From: Acetobacter persici JCM 25330
GTDB lineage: Bacteria > Pseudomonadota > Alphaproteobacteria > Acetobacterales > Acetobacteraceae
NCBI RefSeq assembly: GCF_000613905.1
Contig: NZ_BAJW01000034.1
Coordinates: forward strand, 1 to 34,797
Reading direction: 5' to 3'
Length of the DNA: 34,797 nt
Shown: positions 8,856-18,476 of the stretch, one piece after another
Numbering within the stretch: position 1 is the stretch's first letter
Layout: each line of letters begins with the position of its first letter
Notes under the pieces: generated by a model
What the model was told of the DNA's origin: nothing
What the model saw: only the letters and a program-made list of their open reading frames with translations
The model's database searches: none
Made by a program: the position numbers and the translations under genes

Positions 8856-9628
8856 GCCGCCTCTGCCTCCGCAAGGAACCGGGTATAGCCTTCACGGTCA
8901 ATCTGCTGCGCCAGTTCCGGGCCGCCAGAATGGATAATCCGGCCCTTTGCCATCACATGGATGCGGTCGGGGACCAGATAGTCCAGCAGACGCTGATGAT
9001 GGGTAATGACCAGCGCTGAGAAGCTCGGGGACCGCAGGCGGTTCACACCCTCCGCAACAATACGCAGGGCATCCACATCCAGACCGCTATCCGTTTCATC
9101 CAGAATGGCGAAGGACGGCTCAAGGAGCGTCATCTGCAATACTTCGTTCCGCTTTTTCTCACCACCGGAGAAGCCGACATTCACGTTCCGCTTCAGCATG
9201 TCGGGCGCCATGGAAAGTTCCTTGGCGGCGGCGCGCGCTGTTTTCAGAAAGGTGACGGCATCCAGCTCGTCCTGCCCGCGTGCGCGGCGCACAGCATTAA
9301 CGGCGGTGCGCAGGAAGTTGGCATTGTTCACGCCCGGCAGTTCGATGGGCGACTGGAACGCCAGAAAAAGGCCCGCCGCAGCGCGCTCTTCCGGCTCCAT
9401 TTCCAGCAGATCCTTACCCTGAAAGTTGACGCTGCCAGCGGTAACTTCATAATCCTCACGCCCGGCCAGAACGTAGGACAGGGTGGATTTCCCTGAGCCA
9501 TTCGGCCCCATAATGGCGTGAACCTCACCCGGCGGAATGCTGAGATCCACGCCCTTGAGAATTTCCTTTTCCTGCCCGTCAGCATCAATCCGGGCGCACA
9601 GACCGGAAATATCCAAAAACTGGGTCAT
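8852..9628 (-). CDS. sufC: Fe-S cluster assembly ATPase SufC
   Basis: The ABC-type ATPase of the SufBC2D scaffold, 258 residues from the chosen start. Walker A is GPNGSGKST, the signature is GFSGGEKKRNEV with the SufC-specific lysines, and Walker B is FAILDETDSGLD, followed by the switch histidine in VITHHQRLL. The ATG at 9628 is preferred to the GTG at 9637 because AAGGGAG (9643-9637) stands eight bases before it, whereas it would overlap the GTG. The gene overlaps the following sufD start by four bases. Confidence 0.95.
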   Translation of the reverse strand: MTQFLDISGLCARIDADGQEKEILKGVDLSIPPGEVHAIMGPNGSGKSTLSYVLAGREDYEVTAGSVNFQGKDLLEMEPEERAAAGLFLAFQSPIELPGVNNANFLRTAVNAVRRARGQDELDAVTFLKTARAAAKELSMAPDMLKRNVNVGFSGGEKKRNEVLQMTLLEPSFAILDETDSGLDVDALRIVAEGVNRLRSPSFSALVITHHQRLLDYLVPDRIHVMAKGRIIHSGGPELAQQIDREGYTRFLAEAEAA

Positions 9629-9636
9629 GTCATGCA

Positions 9637-9643
9637 CTCCCTT
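9637..9643 (-). promoter_or_regulatory. Ribosome binding site that fixes the sufC start
   Basis: AAGGGAG on the minus strand, eight bases ahead of the ATG at 9628. It overlaps the sufB stop codon (9644-9642), so sufB and sufC translation are probably linked. Confidence 0.7.
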
Positions 9644-11131
9644 ACCCTACGCTGCCTTCGAGGCTGATCTGCAACAATTTCTGAGCTTCCACGGCAAACT
9701 CCATGGGCAGCTCTTTCAGAACGTCACGGCAGAAGCCGTTGACGATAAGCCCCACCGCATCCTCTTCAGACAACCCGCGCTGGCGGCAGTAGAACAACTG
9801 GTCTTCCGAGATTTTGGAAGTGGTGGCCTCATGTTCAATCCGCGCGCCCATATTGCGGTTTTCAATATAGGGCACGGTATGCGCGCCACACTGATCACCA
9901 ATCAGCAGGCTGTCACACTGTGTAAAGTTCCGCGCGCCGGAGGCCTTAGGCAGCACCCGCACCAGACCGCGATAGGTGCTGTCTGACTGCCCGGCGCTGA
10001 TGGTCTTGGCGATGATGGTCGAACGGGTATTGCGCCCGATATGGATCATCTTGGTGCCGGTATCCGCCTGCTGGTGGTTATTGGTCACTGCGACGGAATA
10101 GAACTCACCCACTGAGCCTTCCCCCTGCAGGATGCAGGACGGATATTTCCATGTAATGGCGGAGCCAGTTTCAACCTGCGTCCAGGAAATTTTGGAGCGC
10201 GCGCCACGGCATGCGCCCCGCTTGGTCACAAAATTGTAAATCCCGCCCCGGCCATTTTCATCGCCTGGATACCAGTTCTGCACCGTGGAATATTTGATGG
10301 AGGCGTCTTCCATCGCCACCAGTTCCACCACAGCCGCATGCAACTGGTTTTCATCCCGCATGGGGGCCGTGCAGCCTTCAAGGTAGGAGACGGAGGCTCC
10401 GTCTTCCACCACAATCAGCGTACGCTCAAACTGCCCGGTGTTTTTGGCATTGATGCGGAAATAGGTGGATAGCTCCATCGGGCAACGCACCCCTTTGGGC
10501 ACGAACACAAAGGAACCATCCGTAAACACGGCGGAGTTCAGAGCGGCGTAGAAATTATCGCCAACCGGCACCACGCTGCCCAGATACTGGCGGACCAGTT
10601 CGGGATGGTCCCGCACAGCCTCAGAAATCGGGCAGAAAATCACGCCCGCTTCTTCCAGCGTCTTACGGAACGTGGTGACAACGGAAACACTGTCAAACAC
10701 AGCGTCCACAGCCATGGGCGGACGGGAGGTCTCGCCTTCCGGCAGTTCCACACCGGCCAGCATCGCCTGCTCATGCAACGGAATGCCGAGCTTTTCATAG
10801 GTGCGCAGCAGTTCCGGATCCACTTCTTCAAGGGACTTCGGGCCAGGCTTCTTTTTGGGCGCTGCGTAATAATGCAGGTCCTGGTAATCAATCGGCGGGT
10901 GAGACACCTTGGCCCATTTGGCTCTGCCATTTTCAGCCAGGTGCGATACGCCGCCAGCCGCCACTCAAGCAGCCAGTCCGGCTCCTCTTTTCTGGCGGAA
11001 ATCAGGCGAATGGTATCTTCATTCAGCCCCTTGGGCGCGACGTCCATATCAATGTCCGTCTCGAAGCCCCATTTGTAGGAAGACTGACCGAGTTTTTCGA
11101 CTGCTTCACGCGTTTCGGTGACTGCTGGCAT
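9642..11131 (-). CDS. sufB: Fe-S cluster assembly protein SufB, reading frame broken once as given
   Basis: The cluster-building subunit of SufBC2D. From the ATG at 11131 the first 70 or so residues ([34 protein letters not shown]) are in one frame. From about 10917 the rest follows in the next frame ([20 protein letters not shown] to the end). Adding one base to the run at 10917-10919 (TTT on the + strand, restoring EPKWAKV) gives exactly 497 codons, normal for SufB. Late motifs include the invariant cysteine region [11 protein letters not shown] and the SufB tail [20 protein letters not shown]. It starts three bases after the regulator gene. A real frameshift would probably be lethal, so I infer a sequence error. 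Confidence 0.93.
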
Positions 11132-11134
11132 TGT

Positions 11135-11599
11135 TCAAGCCCCTTCGCGTCTCATGCTGGCGCTCATCAGCGCATTTTTCTTCGTCATGACTGCACCGCA
11201 TGCGCTCTTCTGGCGCATGATCTCCAGCGAAATACCTTCCAGCGTGTCCCGGATGGCTTTGTTGATGGTATCCCAGCTGCCGCACATGCCGCAGGACACG
11301 CCGGTATCACACTCTCCCCCATCCACACAGGCTGTGAGCGCAATCTTGCCATCCACTGCCGTAATAACGCTGGCCACGGAAATATCCGCCAGCGGACGCG
11401 CCAGCCGATACCCTCCCTTGGCCCCGCGCTGGGACAGCACAAATTTGTGAGCGGACAAAACCTTGAGGATTTTTGCCACGGTAGGTTCCGGCACACCTGT
11501 CTCGGCAGCCAGCGCGGGGGACGTCACCACGCCATCCTGCTCGCCAAGATTGACAAGTATGACAACCGCATAGTCCGCCAGACGGGAAAGTTTCAGCAT
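11135..11599 (-). CDS. Rrf2-family SUF regulator (IscR/SufR-like)
   Basis: A 154-residue winged-helix repressor that senses Fe-S status. It begins MLKLSRLADYAVVILVNL, with the recognition helix region GVPEPTVAKILKVLS and the wing QRGAKGGYRLARP. Candidate cluster ligands lie in ACVDGGECDTGVSCGMCGSW, a cysteine pattern typical of SUF-linked Rrf2 regulators rather than classical IscR. I start at the ATG at 11599, where family similarity begins; an in-frame start at 11674 would add 25 unrelated residues. It is the first gene of the operon, three bases before sufB, so it very probably autoregulates and represses suf. Confidence 0.88.
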   Translation of the reverse strand: MLKLSRLADYAVVILVNLGEQDGVVTSPALAAETGVPEPTVAKILKVLSAHKFVLSQRGAKGGYRLARPLADISVASVITAVDGKIALTACVDGGECDTGVSCGMCGSWDTINKAIRDTLEGISLEIMRQKSACGAVMTKKNALMSASMRREGA

Positions 11600-11614
11600 T
11601 ATCCTGCCATCAGG

Positions 11615-11631
11615 TGATTGGAGACCAGTCA
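11615..11631. promoter_or_regulatory. Imperfect palindrome, candidate operator of the suf regulator
   Basis: TGATTGG-AGA-CCAGTCA: two 7-base arms differing at one position, 16 to 32 bases ahead of the regulator ATG. A TTGACC at 11674-11669 (minus strand) could be a -35 element, with only a weak -10 near 11650. Position and symmetry suit autoregulation, but no binding motif was matched. Confidence 0.4.
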
Positions 11632-11716
11632 GGTCCTGTTTCAGACACATGGGGCGAAGCGCGCCAAAGGTCAACCCAAAAGCAACATGCCTGACCAGAT
11701 GGTTTTACGGGGCCAG

Positions 11717-13014
11717 CTACTGGGCATTCAGCCCAAACAGCAACCGCAGGACAGCAAACAGCAACGCGCCGACGCCAAAGCCCACCAGCGTTCCGTTAAA
11801 GCGCACATATTGCAGGTCCTTCCCCACGCGCAGCTCCAGCTTTTCCGCAATCTGCACCGCATCCCACCCCGCCACCACACGGGCGATAAACTCCGCCATC
11901 CGCTCCCGCACAAAGGCAGAGCACGGACAATAGCCTTGTCCACACTGTCCATAATCCGCTGGCGCATCATCGGGTCTTCCCGCAATTGTGCGGCAATATG
12001 GGTCAGGCCTTCCTGCACCAGAGAGGCGATGCGGCCATCCGGATCTTCCACATCCGCTTCCACCAGACGACGGAAGCGCTGCCAGATATCGGCCCACCAG
12101 CCCACAACACTTTCATGCGAGAGGACGCCCATAATGGCCTGAGAGATATCGCTCCCGCGCTCCGGATCTGTCTCGATCCGGTCAATCTGCGAACGAACCC
12201 ACGCCGTAAAGCCTTCACGCAGCGAGGAGTTCTGGGGATCAACCCGCTCCAGTTCCTTGCTGGCCGCAAGCAGCACCCGCGTAGCGATAGACCCCCCAAT
12301 GGCCCAGCCCAGCAGACGCCCGCCCTGCTCCCGCACACGTTCCTCAATCATGGTGCGCAGAGCCCCCTCCCGGGCCTGCAAACCATCCTTGATCTGCCCC
12401 AGCAGGAAGGAGAGTACTTCCTGATGCCGGTCATCATCCACAAGGCTGCGCAAAGCCCGGGCAACAATGGGCGCCAGATTGCTGTTGCCCAGCAGACGCG
12501 GGAAGATTTTCCCGATAGCCCCGCTGGCCCGGCCGTCTTCCAGCCGGTCCAGCATTTTGGGCATGGAGTCCAGCACCGAGCGCGTCAGCATCTCCCGTGT
12601 TGCAGGGTCATCCAGCATGTTGGCCAGAAAGGTGGAAATATCCACCTGCTCCAGCACGCGCCCGACTTCTTTCTCGGTAAAAACCTGCCCTGATACAAAG
12701 CGCCCCAGCGCCCGGCCCAGCCGTTCCTTCTGGGCTGGCAGAATGGCGGTATGGGGAATCGGCAGTCCCATCGGGTGCCGGAACAGGGCCACAACGGCAA
12801 ACCAGTCCGCCAGACCGCCCACAACGCCCGCCCGCGCACCCGCGCGCAGCATCTCCAGCCAGAAACCGTCCCGCACCCATCCGGCAGCCGGAGCCGCATA
12901 GCCTGCAACCGTCAGACCACCCATCCCGACCAGCAGGCCGGTTGCAGCACGCTTGTAGCGTTTAAGGGTTTTGCGGGCGGCAAGGTCGCCCTCACTTTCT
13001 GGATATGGCGTCAT
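11717..13014 (-). CDS. DUF445 family membrane protein, reading frame broken once as given
   Basis: A conserved protein of unknown function (DUF445, YjiN-like), 432 residues after repair. There is a hydrophobic segment near 23-42 (TGLLVGMGGLTVAGYAAPA), the family motif GGLADWFAVVALFRHPMGLPIPHTAI, a long helical middle, and a C-terminal membrane helix (FGVGALLFAVLRLLFGL). The frame breaks near 11916 (residue 366), where IVRAL is followed in the other frame by AFVRERMAEFIARVVAGWD. One added base in GGCAG (restoring GGCCAG or similar) gives exactly 433 codons. It sits upstream of suf on the same strand with 117 bases between, and is divergent from the PEP-carboxylase-like gene. Confidence 0.85.
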
Positions 13015-13144
13015 AATTTTTTAAATAGCACTCCCACTCCTGCCCCCCAAGAGTGCGTGAGCATGTTGCAGCAAAAGAGCAGACATGAAACTGTGTTGCT
13101 CCTTTCTATCCCGTCGCACGGCGAGCCCTGAACGAGGCGCATTA
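13015..13144. promoter_or_regulatory. Divergent intergenic region between DUF445 gene and ppc
   Basis: 130 bases that must hold promoters for both genes. An inverted repeat GCACTC (13028-13033) / GAGTGC (13051-13056) is visible. GAGG at 13134-13137, seven bases before ATG 13145, fixes the ppc start over upstream in-frame codons. No convincing -35/-10 pair was identified. Confidence 0.35.
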
Positions 13145-15934
13145 ATGGATTTTTCTACACTTTCTCCTGAGCTTCAGACCATTTTTGCACCCATCCTGCA
13201 GGATAAAAAATCTCCTCTGCCGGTTGAAGGCATCAATCCGGTTCTCTCCACAGCCCGTCGGCTGGGCGATGCGCTGGAAGAGGGGCAACTATCTCTCGCG
13301 GATGTGACGGCTCTGGTGCAGACACTCCGGGATTCCGCTTTTCTGCGCCGCGCCAGCCGCCTGCACCGGTACGTTGGCGGGGCGGAAACAGCCACAACCG
13401 CCAGACGACTGGCCGCCGTGACCCACCGTGTCATAGCGGCGCTGCCGGAGCCCACGCCGGAGGCGTTTCAGGCGGCTGTCAGCCCGGTGCGTTTTGCCGC
13501 AGTGTTCACGGCGCACCCGACATTTGCCGTAAGCAACCCGGTTTATGCCACGCTGGCCGAAAGTGCCTCGGAAGAAGTTCTTCCCGAAAGTGTGCCGTTT
13601 TTTGAAACCCATCGCCGGGATGAACCCCCGACACTGGAAGAAGAATTCACGCTGGCAACGCTGGCCATCAGCCGGGCGCGTGACGCGATGGACCAACTGA
13701 ACGGCGCTTTGCTGGAAACAGCGCGGGAGCACTGGCCGGACGCATGGACGTCTATCATTCCTCGGCCCGTCATTGCCACAAGCTGGGTGGGCTATGATAC
13801 GGACGGGCGCACCGATATCGGCTGGTGGGATACGCTCCGCCTGCGCCTGCGCATGAAGCTGTTTCAACTGGAACGTCTGGCACAGCAGATCAGCACAACG
13901 CAGGCCAGCGCTCCGGCGCTGATGGACCGCCTGCATCAGGCGATTGCCTGTGTCGAAGCGCAGATTAACGCCACACCCACCGGCCCGGATGCCGAGGCCG
14001 TGGCCCGGTTTGCCGATGTGCTGGTGAACAGCCACCAGACCGCCTTGCTGAACGCGGGTGATCTGGCGGACGATCTGGACGCCGCCATTCAGGCCGCTGA
14101 ACCTGCCGACCGCCTGCCACTGGCAATCGGCCGTGCCGGTTTTATGGCGCACGGGCTGGCGCTGGCGCATACGCATGTCCGCCTTAACGCCACCCAGATC
14201 CATAATTTTGTCCGTCAGAAGCTGGACATCCCGGATGATCCGGCCAATCCGTCTCACCGCCGGGCGGTACTGAACCGGCTGAATGACGCACTGGACACGG
14301 TGCAGGCTGTGCCGGTTGATTTCGGCGCTCTGATGAGTGACCCGTCCACAGCGGGCCGCCTGATGATGACGGTCGCGCAGATTTCCAAACATATTGATAA
14401 CGAGACCCCGGTCCGCTTCCTGATTGCTGAAACAGAAACAGGATACACGCTGCTGGCAGCCCTCTGGGCAGCCCTGCATTTTGGCGTGGCGGACAAAGTG
14501 GAAATCTCCCCGTTGTTTGAAACGGAAGAAGCCCTGAGCAACGGGGACCGGATTGTGGAAGAAGCTCTGCGCTCCCCCACATGGCGGGCTTATGTGCAAC
14601 GCACAGGGCGCATCAGCTTCCAGTTCGGGTATTCCGATTCCGGGCGGTATGTCGGGCAGCTAGCCGCGACCTACCTGATTGAGCGCCTACGCCTGAAAAT
14701 TCATGATCTGCTTGTGCGCTGGAACCTTCAGGACGTTACGGTCATTTTCTTTGACACCCACGGGGAAAGTATTGGCCGGGGCGCGCATCCGTTCCGCATG
14801 GCCGGGCGGCTGAGCTATCTTTCCCCTCGCCATGTCCGGGCCGAATTTGCCAGAACCGGCATTGCTTGCCGGGAGGAAACCGCTTTTCAGGGTGGGGATG
14901 GTTATGTGCTGTTCGGCACGCCACAGCTTGCAGGCGCCACACTGGCCACCATTGCGGAAAACCTGTTCAATCCCCTGCATCAGGAAGGCGACCCGGTTTA
15001 TGAACAGCCGGTCTTTTCCGCTGACTTTTTCTCCAGCATTTCCGAAGGCATGCAGGCACTGGTGGAAGACCCCGGTTATGCTGCCCTGCTCGGCGCGTTT
15101 GGCCCGGCCCTGATTGACCGGACCGGCTCACGCCCCCCGGCCCGCCAGAGCGCGGAAGCCGCGACCAGCACCCGGCTGACCCACCCCAGCCAGCTCCGCG
15201 CCATTCCGAACAATGCGATTCTCCAACAGCTCGGCTGGTGCGCCAACACCCTGCAAGGGCTGGGGGCTGCTGTGCGCCGCCACCCTGAAACCTTTGAAAT
15301 CTTCAACACCTCCAGCCCGCGCTTCCATCGCGCTCTGGATTTTGCGCGCCATGCCCTGAGCTGCTCGGATGATCGGGTGCTGCAATCCGTCATCAACCTG
15401 CTGGACCCCGGCTACTGGCTGGACCGCGCCACGGCCGAAGGCAAAGCCTCACGCCGGGCCGCGTTTCTCACACTGATGCATGATCTGGAAAAGCTGAACC
15501 TCTCGGCCGACCTGCGCACCCTGTTCCGCCGTATTCAGGCGGACCATCTCGCCCTGCGGGAAGCATGGGAAGATGCCCCGCATGGCGCCCCACTCAACCG
15601 GGCACTGCATGCCATCCGGATTGCGCTAATTGAGCGGATCTGGATTCTGGCCTGCCGGATCCCTTTCTTCATGCCGCGGGGTGGCTTTAACCGGGATATG
15701 ATGATGCAGCAGATCCTGCGTCTGGAAATTCCGGCTGTCCTGAAGGAAATGGTACATATTTTCCCATCCGGAACGGTTGCCTCCAACCTTGATTTCCATG
15801 AACCACGCGGCCCGCGTGAACAGGGAATTTATGAACGCGAACATCGGGAAATCTTCATGCCCATGCAGCAGATGTTTGCTCTGCTGCGCGAGATCAGTGT
15901 CGGGGTCATGCATGACATTGGAGCATTTGGCTAA
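13145..15934 (+). CDS. ppc: Phosphoenolpyruvate carboxylase family protein, divergent active site
   Basis: By family it carboxylates PEP to oxaloacetate, refilling the TCA cycle. It has 929 residues, close to PEPC length. Conserved by eye are the catalytic histidine H124 in VFTAHPTF, TSWVGYDTDGR, the metal ligands E459 (SPLFET) and D498 (GYSDS), the GRG arginine R545, and SRP/LRAIP later. However, the catalytic loop FHGRGGSIGRGG reads FDTHGESIGRGA (first Arg replaced by His539), the Lys after GYSDS is Arg501, and the usual C-terminal MRNTG is absent: the protein ends HDIGAFG. It is either a lineage-specific PEPC or a paralogue with changed activity. The start at 13145 is set by GAGG seven bases upstream. 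It is followed by a hairpin. Confidence 0.8.
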   Translation: MDFSTLSPELQTIFAPILQDKKSPLPVEGINPVLSTARRLGDALEEGQLSLADVTALVQTLRDSAFLRRASRLHRYVGGAETATTARRLAAVTHRVIAALPEPTPEAFQAAVSPVRFAAVFTAHPTFAVSNPVYATLAESASEEVLPESVPFFETHRRDEPPTLEEEFTLATLAISRARDAMDQLNGALLETAREHWPDAWTSIIPRPVIATSWVGYDTDGRTDIGWWDTLRLRLRMKLFQLERLAQQISTTQASAPALMDRLHQAIACVEAQINATPTGPDAEAVARFADVLVNSHQTALLNAGDLADDLDAAIQAAEPADRLPLAIGRAGFMAHGLALAHTHVRLNATQIHNFVRQKLDIPDDPANPSHRRAVLNRLNDALDTVQAVPVDFGALMSDPSTAGRLMMTVAQISKHIDNETPVRFLIAETETGYTLLAALWAALHFGVADKVEISPLFETEEALSNGDRIVEEALRSPTWRAYVQRTGRISFQFGYSDSGRYVGQLAATYLIERLRLKIHDLLVRWNLQDVTVIFFDTHGESIGRGAHPFRMAGRLSYLSPRHVRAEFARTGIACREETAFQGGDGYVLFGTPQLAGATLATIAENLFNPLHQEGDPVYEQPVFSADFFSSISEGMQALVEDPGYAALLGAFGPALIDRTGSRPPARQSAEAATSTRLTHPSQLRAIPNNAILQQLGWCANTLQGLGAAVRRHPETFEIFNTSSPRFHRALDFARHALSCSDDRVLQSVINLLDPGYWLDRATAEGKASRRAAFLTLMHDLEKLNLSADLRTLFRRIQADHLALREAWEDAPHGAPLNRALHAIRIALIERIWILACRIPFFMPRGGFNRDMMMQQILRLEIPAVLKEMVHIFPSGTVASNLDFHEPRGPREQGIYEREHREIFMPMQQMFALLREISVGVMHDIGAFG

Positions 15935-15955
15935 GGGGTAAGCCTTACCGCCCGA

Positions 15956-15991
15956 AACGCCCGCCCGGAACCAAACTCTCCGGGTGGCGTT
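15956..15991 (+). terminator. Hairpin downstream of ppc
   Basis: AACGCCCGCCCGGA (15956-15969) pairs with TCCGGGTGGCGTT (15979-15991) with one bulge and a nine-base loop. There is no T run after it, so it may be a Rho-assisted or weak terminator. Confidence 0.45.
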
Positions 15992-16099
15992 CAGTCTTGC
16001 AGGACTGTCACGAACTGCGAAACATTTTATGCCCCGAACGTCATATTCTTCCCCTGCGCTCTGCTTTTTTCTGATCTCCGATCAGGGGAGCGCGTTCTC

Positions 16100-18259
16100 A
16101 TGACCACAGCAACGCCGGACACACCTCCCCGCGCGAGACATCTCGGGTTAAAAATTTTTGGTGGCATTACGCTCGCCATCCTGCTCCTGATCCTGTTCTG
16201 GTCATGGGACTGGTTTGTGCCACTGGTCAATTCCCGGGCCACAGCACTCCTGCATCGCAAAACCACAATTGCGCATCTGCATGTACATCTGGGCCGCGTC
16301 ACCACCATCACGGTGGACGACCTCAAAATTGAGCAGCCCAAAACATTTGAAAAAGAAAAAAACCAGTTTGCGCAGGCCAAAAGCCTTAGCGTATCGGTTG
16401 ATGTCTGGTCTTACCTCTGGCACCGCACTCTGCGCCTGCCGCTCATTGCGCTGGAACAGCCGAGCGCAGACATCATTGCTCTTAAAAACAACCTGAATAA
16501 CTACACGTTTACCGAAGACGGCAAACCAGCCAGCACGCCTGCACAGCCAGATACCACCAGCAAAACAAACCTGCCAGATATCGGCGAACTGCGTATTACC
16601 GACGGCACGCTGCATGTAAAATATGACCCGCTTCAGGCTGATATGCAGGTTTCTGTGCAGACAACCCCGCCTGAGGGGACCAGTCGTGGCACGCTGCGTC
16701 TGGACGCCAAAGGGCGTTATGCGCAGCAGCCCATTACCGCACGCTTTATTGGCGGCGCGTTACTCTCTTTTGTTGCGGACAAAGACCCTTACCCCGTTGA
16801 CCTCAGCGTGCAGAATGGCCCCACCAACGCCACCCTGAAAGGGGATGTGGTGCACCCGATGAGCTTTGCCGGTGCTCACCTCAAGCTGCATTTTGCAGGA
16901 CCCGATATGTCCCTGCTTTATCCGCTGACCGGCGTGCCAATCCCGCGCACTCCGGCCTACACCATTACTGGCGATCTGGATTATAGCCGCAACCACATCC
17001 TCTTCAAGGACTTTGAAGGCAGGATGGGCACCAGTGATATTGGTGGCACCATTGAGGTTGACCCACACCAGAAGCCAATGTCTCTTCAGGCCAATCTGCG
17101 CTCAAAACAGGTTAATCTGGTGGATCTCGGTGGCTTCATCGGTGCAAAGCCGGCAAAAACGGCTGCTGAGAAAAAGCAGGATGCCAAAAGCAAGACAGTC
17201 CTGCCAGATACTCCCATCAATATTCCGCGCCTGAACGCCATTAATGCGCACGTCACATATCACGGCGCACATATCGAAAATAAGCAGCTTCCGCTTGATA
17301 ATATCGACACGGAGTTTTTCATCAACAATGGTGCAATTGACCTCAAACGGCTGAATTTTGCCGTTGGGAATGGCACACTGGCCAGTTCCGCAACGCTCAA
17401 GCCGGATGGCTCTCTGTTTGACACGACCGCACGGATTGACTTTGCGCGCATTGATCTGGCCCGCATCATGCAGGCCACAGCCAAATCCAAAGCGCGTGGG
17501 ATTATTGGTGGCCACATGACCCTGAAGGCAAAGGGGAACTCCATTGCCAGCCTGATGGCGGCGGGAAATGGCGGCCTGACACTTGTGCTGGATCAGGGGG
17601 GCGATATTACCGCCATTCTGCCGGATATTATGGGGCTGCAACTGGGCAATGCCATTCTGACAGCCCTCGGCCTTCCCTCCCACACCGACATCAAATGCTT
17701 TATTGCCGATATGCCGCTGAAAAACGGCATCGTCTCCACCAACACCCTGCTGCTGGAAACCGGTGAGGCCCGCACACTTGGCCGCGGCACGATTAATTTC
17801 AAAACCAATACTCTGGACTACTCCCTGACCACCCGTGCCCAGAACCCGACCATTGCGTCTCTGCCGGGAGCGTTCAACATCACCGGCCCCATCAAATCTC
17901 CTACCGTGTTGCCGGGTGCGGAAATTCTGGGGCGCGCCGCAGCCGCAGCGGGTCTCGGCTTCGTTTTCCCGCCTCTGGCTCTGCTGCCAACCATCCAGCT
18001 TGGTGTTGGTGATGATTCCCGCTGCTCCCGCGCGGTGCAGGCTGTCAACCAGAACCCCGCCGCAGGCATTGCTCCCGGTTCACTGTCCCATGCCGCAGGC
18101 ACCAGACGCAGTGTGTCATCCACGCACGCCAGTCGTCGCCCGCAGGGCAGCACCAAAAAGGGGACGGGCAAAACCGCCGCGCCCAAACAGCACGAAGGCC
18201 GTATGACGCCAGAAGAAGTCCGTGCGGCCTGGAATGCCAAGCTACACGCGAAGCACTGA
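16100..18259 (+). CDS. AsmA family protein
   Basis: A large envelope protein of 719 residues, anchored by one N-terminal membrane helix (about 17-36, LKIFGGITLAILLLILFW) with the rest predicted periplasmic. Repeated beta-strand segments and the AsmA features LRITDGTLHVKYDPL and GRGTINFKTNTLDYSLTTRA are seen. Related proteins (AsmA, YdbH, TamB-like) are thought to carry phospholipids between the membranes; the substrate here is unknown. The C-terminus is a basic, Ala/Thr/Lys-rich tail. AGGGGAG lies about nine bases before the ATG. It converges on the AT-rich cassette. Confidence 0.85.
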   Translation: MTTATPDTPPRARHLGLKIFGGITLAILLLILFWSWDWFVPLVNSRATALLHRKTTIAHLHVHLGRVTTITVDDLKIEQPKTFEKEKNQFAQAKSLSVSVDVWSYLWHRTLRLPLIALEQPSADIIALKNNLNNYTFTEDGKPASTPAQPDTTSKTNLPDIGELRITDGTLHVKYDPLQADMQVSVQTTPPEGTSRGTLRLDAKGRYAQQPITARFIGGALLSFVADKDPYPVDLSVQNGPTNATLKGDVVHPMSFAGAHLKLHFAGPDMSLLYPLTGVPIPRTPAYTITGDLDYSRNHILFKDFEGRMGTSDIGGTIEVDPHQKPMSLQANLRSKQVNLVDLGGFIGAKPAKTAAEKKQDAKSKTVLPDTPINIPRLNAINAHVTYHGAHIENKQLPLDNIDTEFFINNGAIDLKRLNFAVGNGTLASSATLKPDGSLFDTTARIDFARIDLARIMQATAKSKARGIIGGHMTLKAKGNSIASLMAAGNGGLTLVLDQGGDITAILPDIMGLQLGNAILTALGLPSHTDIKCFIADMPLKNGIVSTNTLLLETGEARTLGRGTINFKTNTLDYSLTTRAQNPTIASLPGAFNITGPIKSPTVLPGAEILGRAAAAAGLGFVFPPLALLPTIQLGVGDDSRCSRAVQAVNQNPAAGIAPGSLSHAAGTRRSVSSTHASRRPQGSTKKGTGKTAAPKQHEGRMTPEEVRAAWNAKLHAKH

Positions 18260-18374
18260 TACGCTCACTGGAGCACCAATCCGCATTTTTCGGCGAAGAT
18301 AAAAGTCACAACCCAGCTTCTGACCTCACCTGCTTTTGCAGCCAGAACACCCGGAAGACTGCTTTTTGAGAGTG

Positions 18375-18406
18375 GCTGGAAGCTACCCCGTTCTGGAGCT
18401 TCCAGC
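18375..18406. terminator. Perfect 10-bp hairpin between AsmA gene and the AT-rich cassette
   Basis: GCTGGAAGCT (18375-18384) pairs perfectly with AGCTTCCAGC (18397-18406) around 12 bases. It lies between convergent genes, so it can serve both, but a T tract is lacking on either side. The rest of 18260-18476 holds no gene that I can see. Confidence 0.5.
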
Positions 18407-18476
18407 CTTAATACCTTACAGCGGTCCCCGACCGTAAAAGTCTTCCCTCAGCCTGTCTCTGAAGAATGATTACGTG

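Noticed and set aside
10900-10930. Programmed ribosomal frameshift in sufB
   Set aside because: No slippery heptamer or following structure was seen, SufB is not known to use one, and five other one-base losses in the window offer a simpler cause.
13289-14599. 436-codon open frame opposite ppc
   Set aside because: No domain; a GC-driven shadow of the PEPC-like gene.
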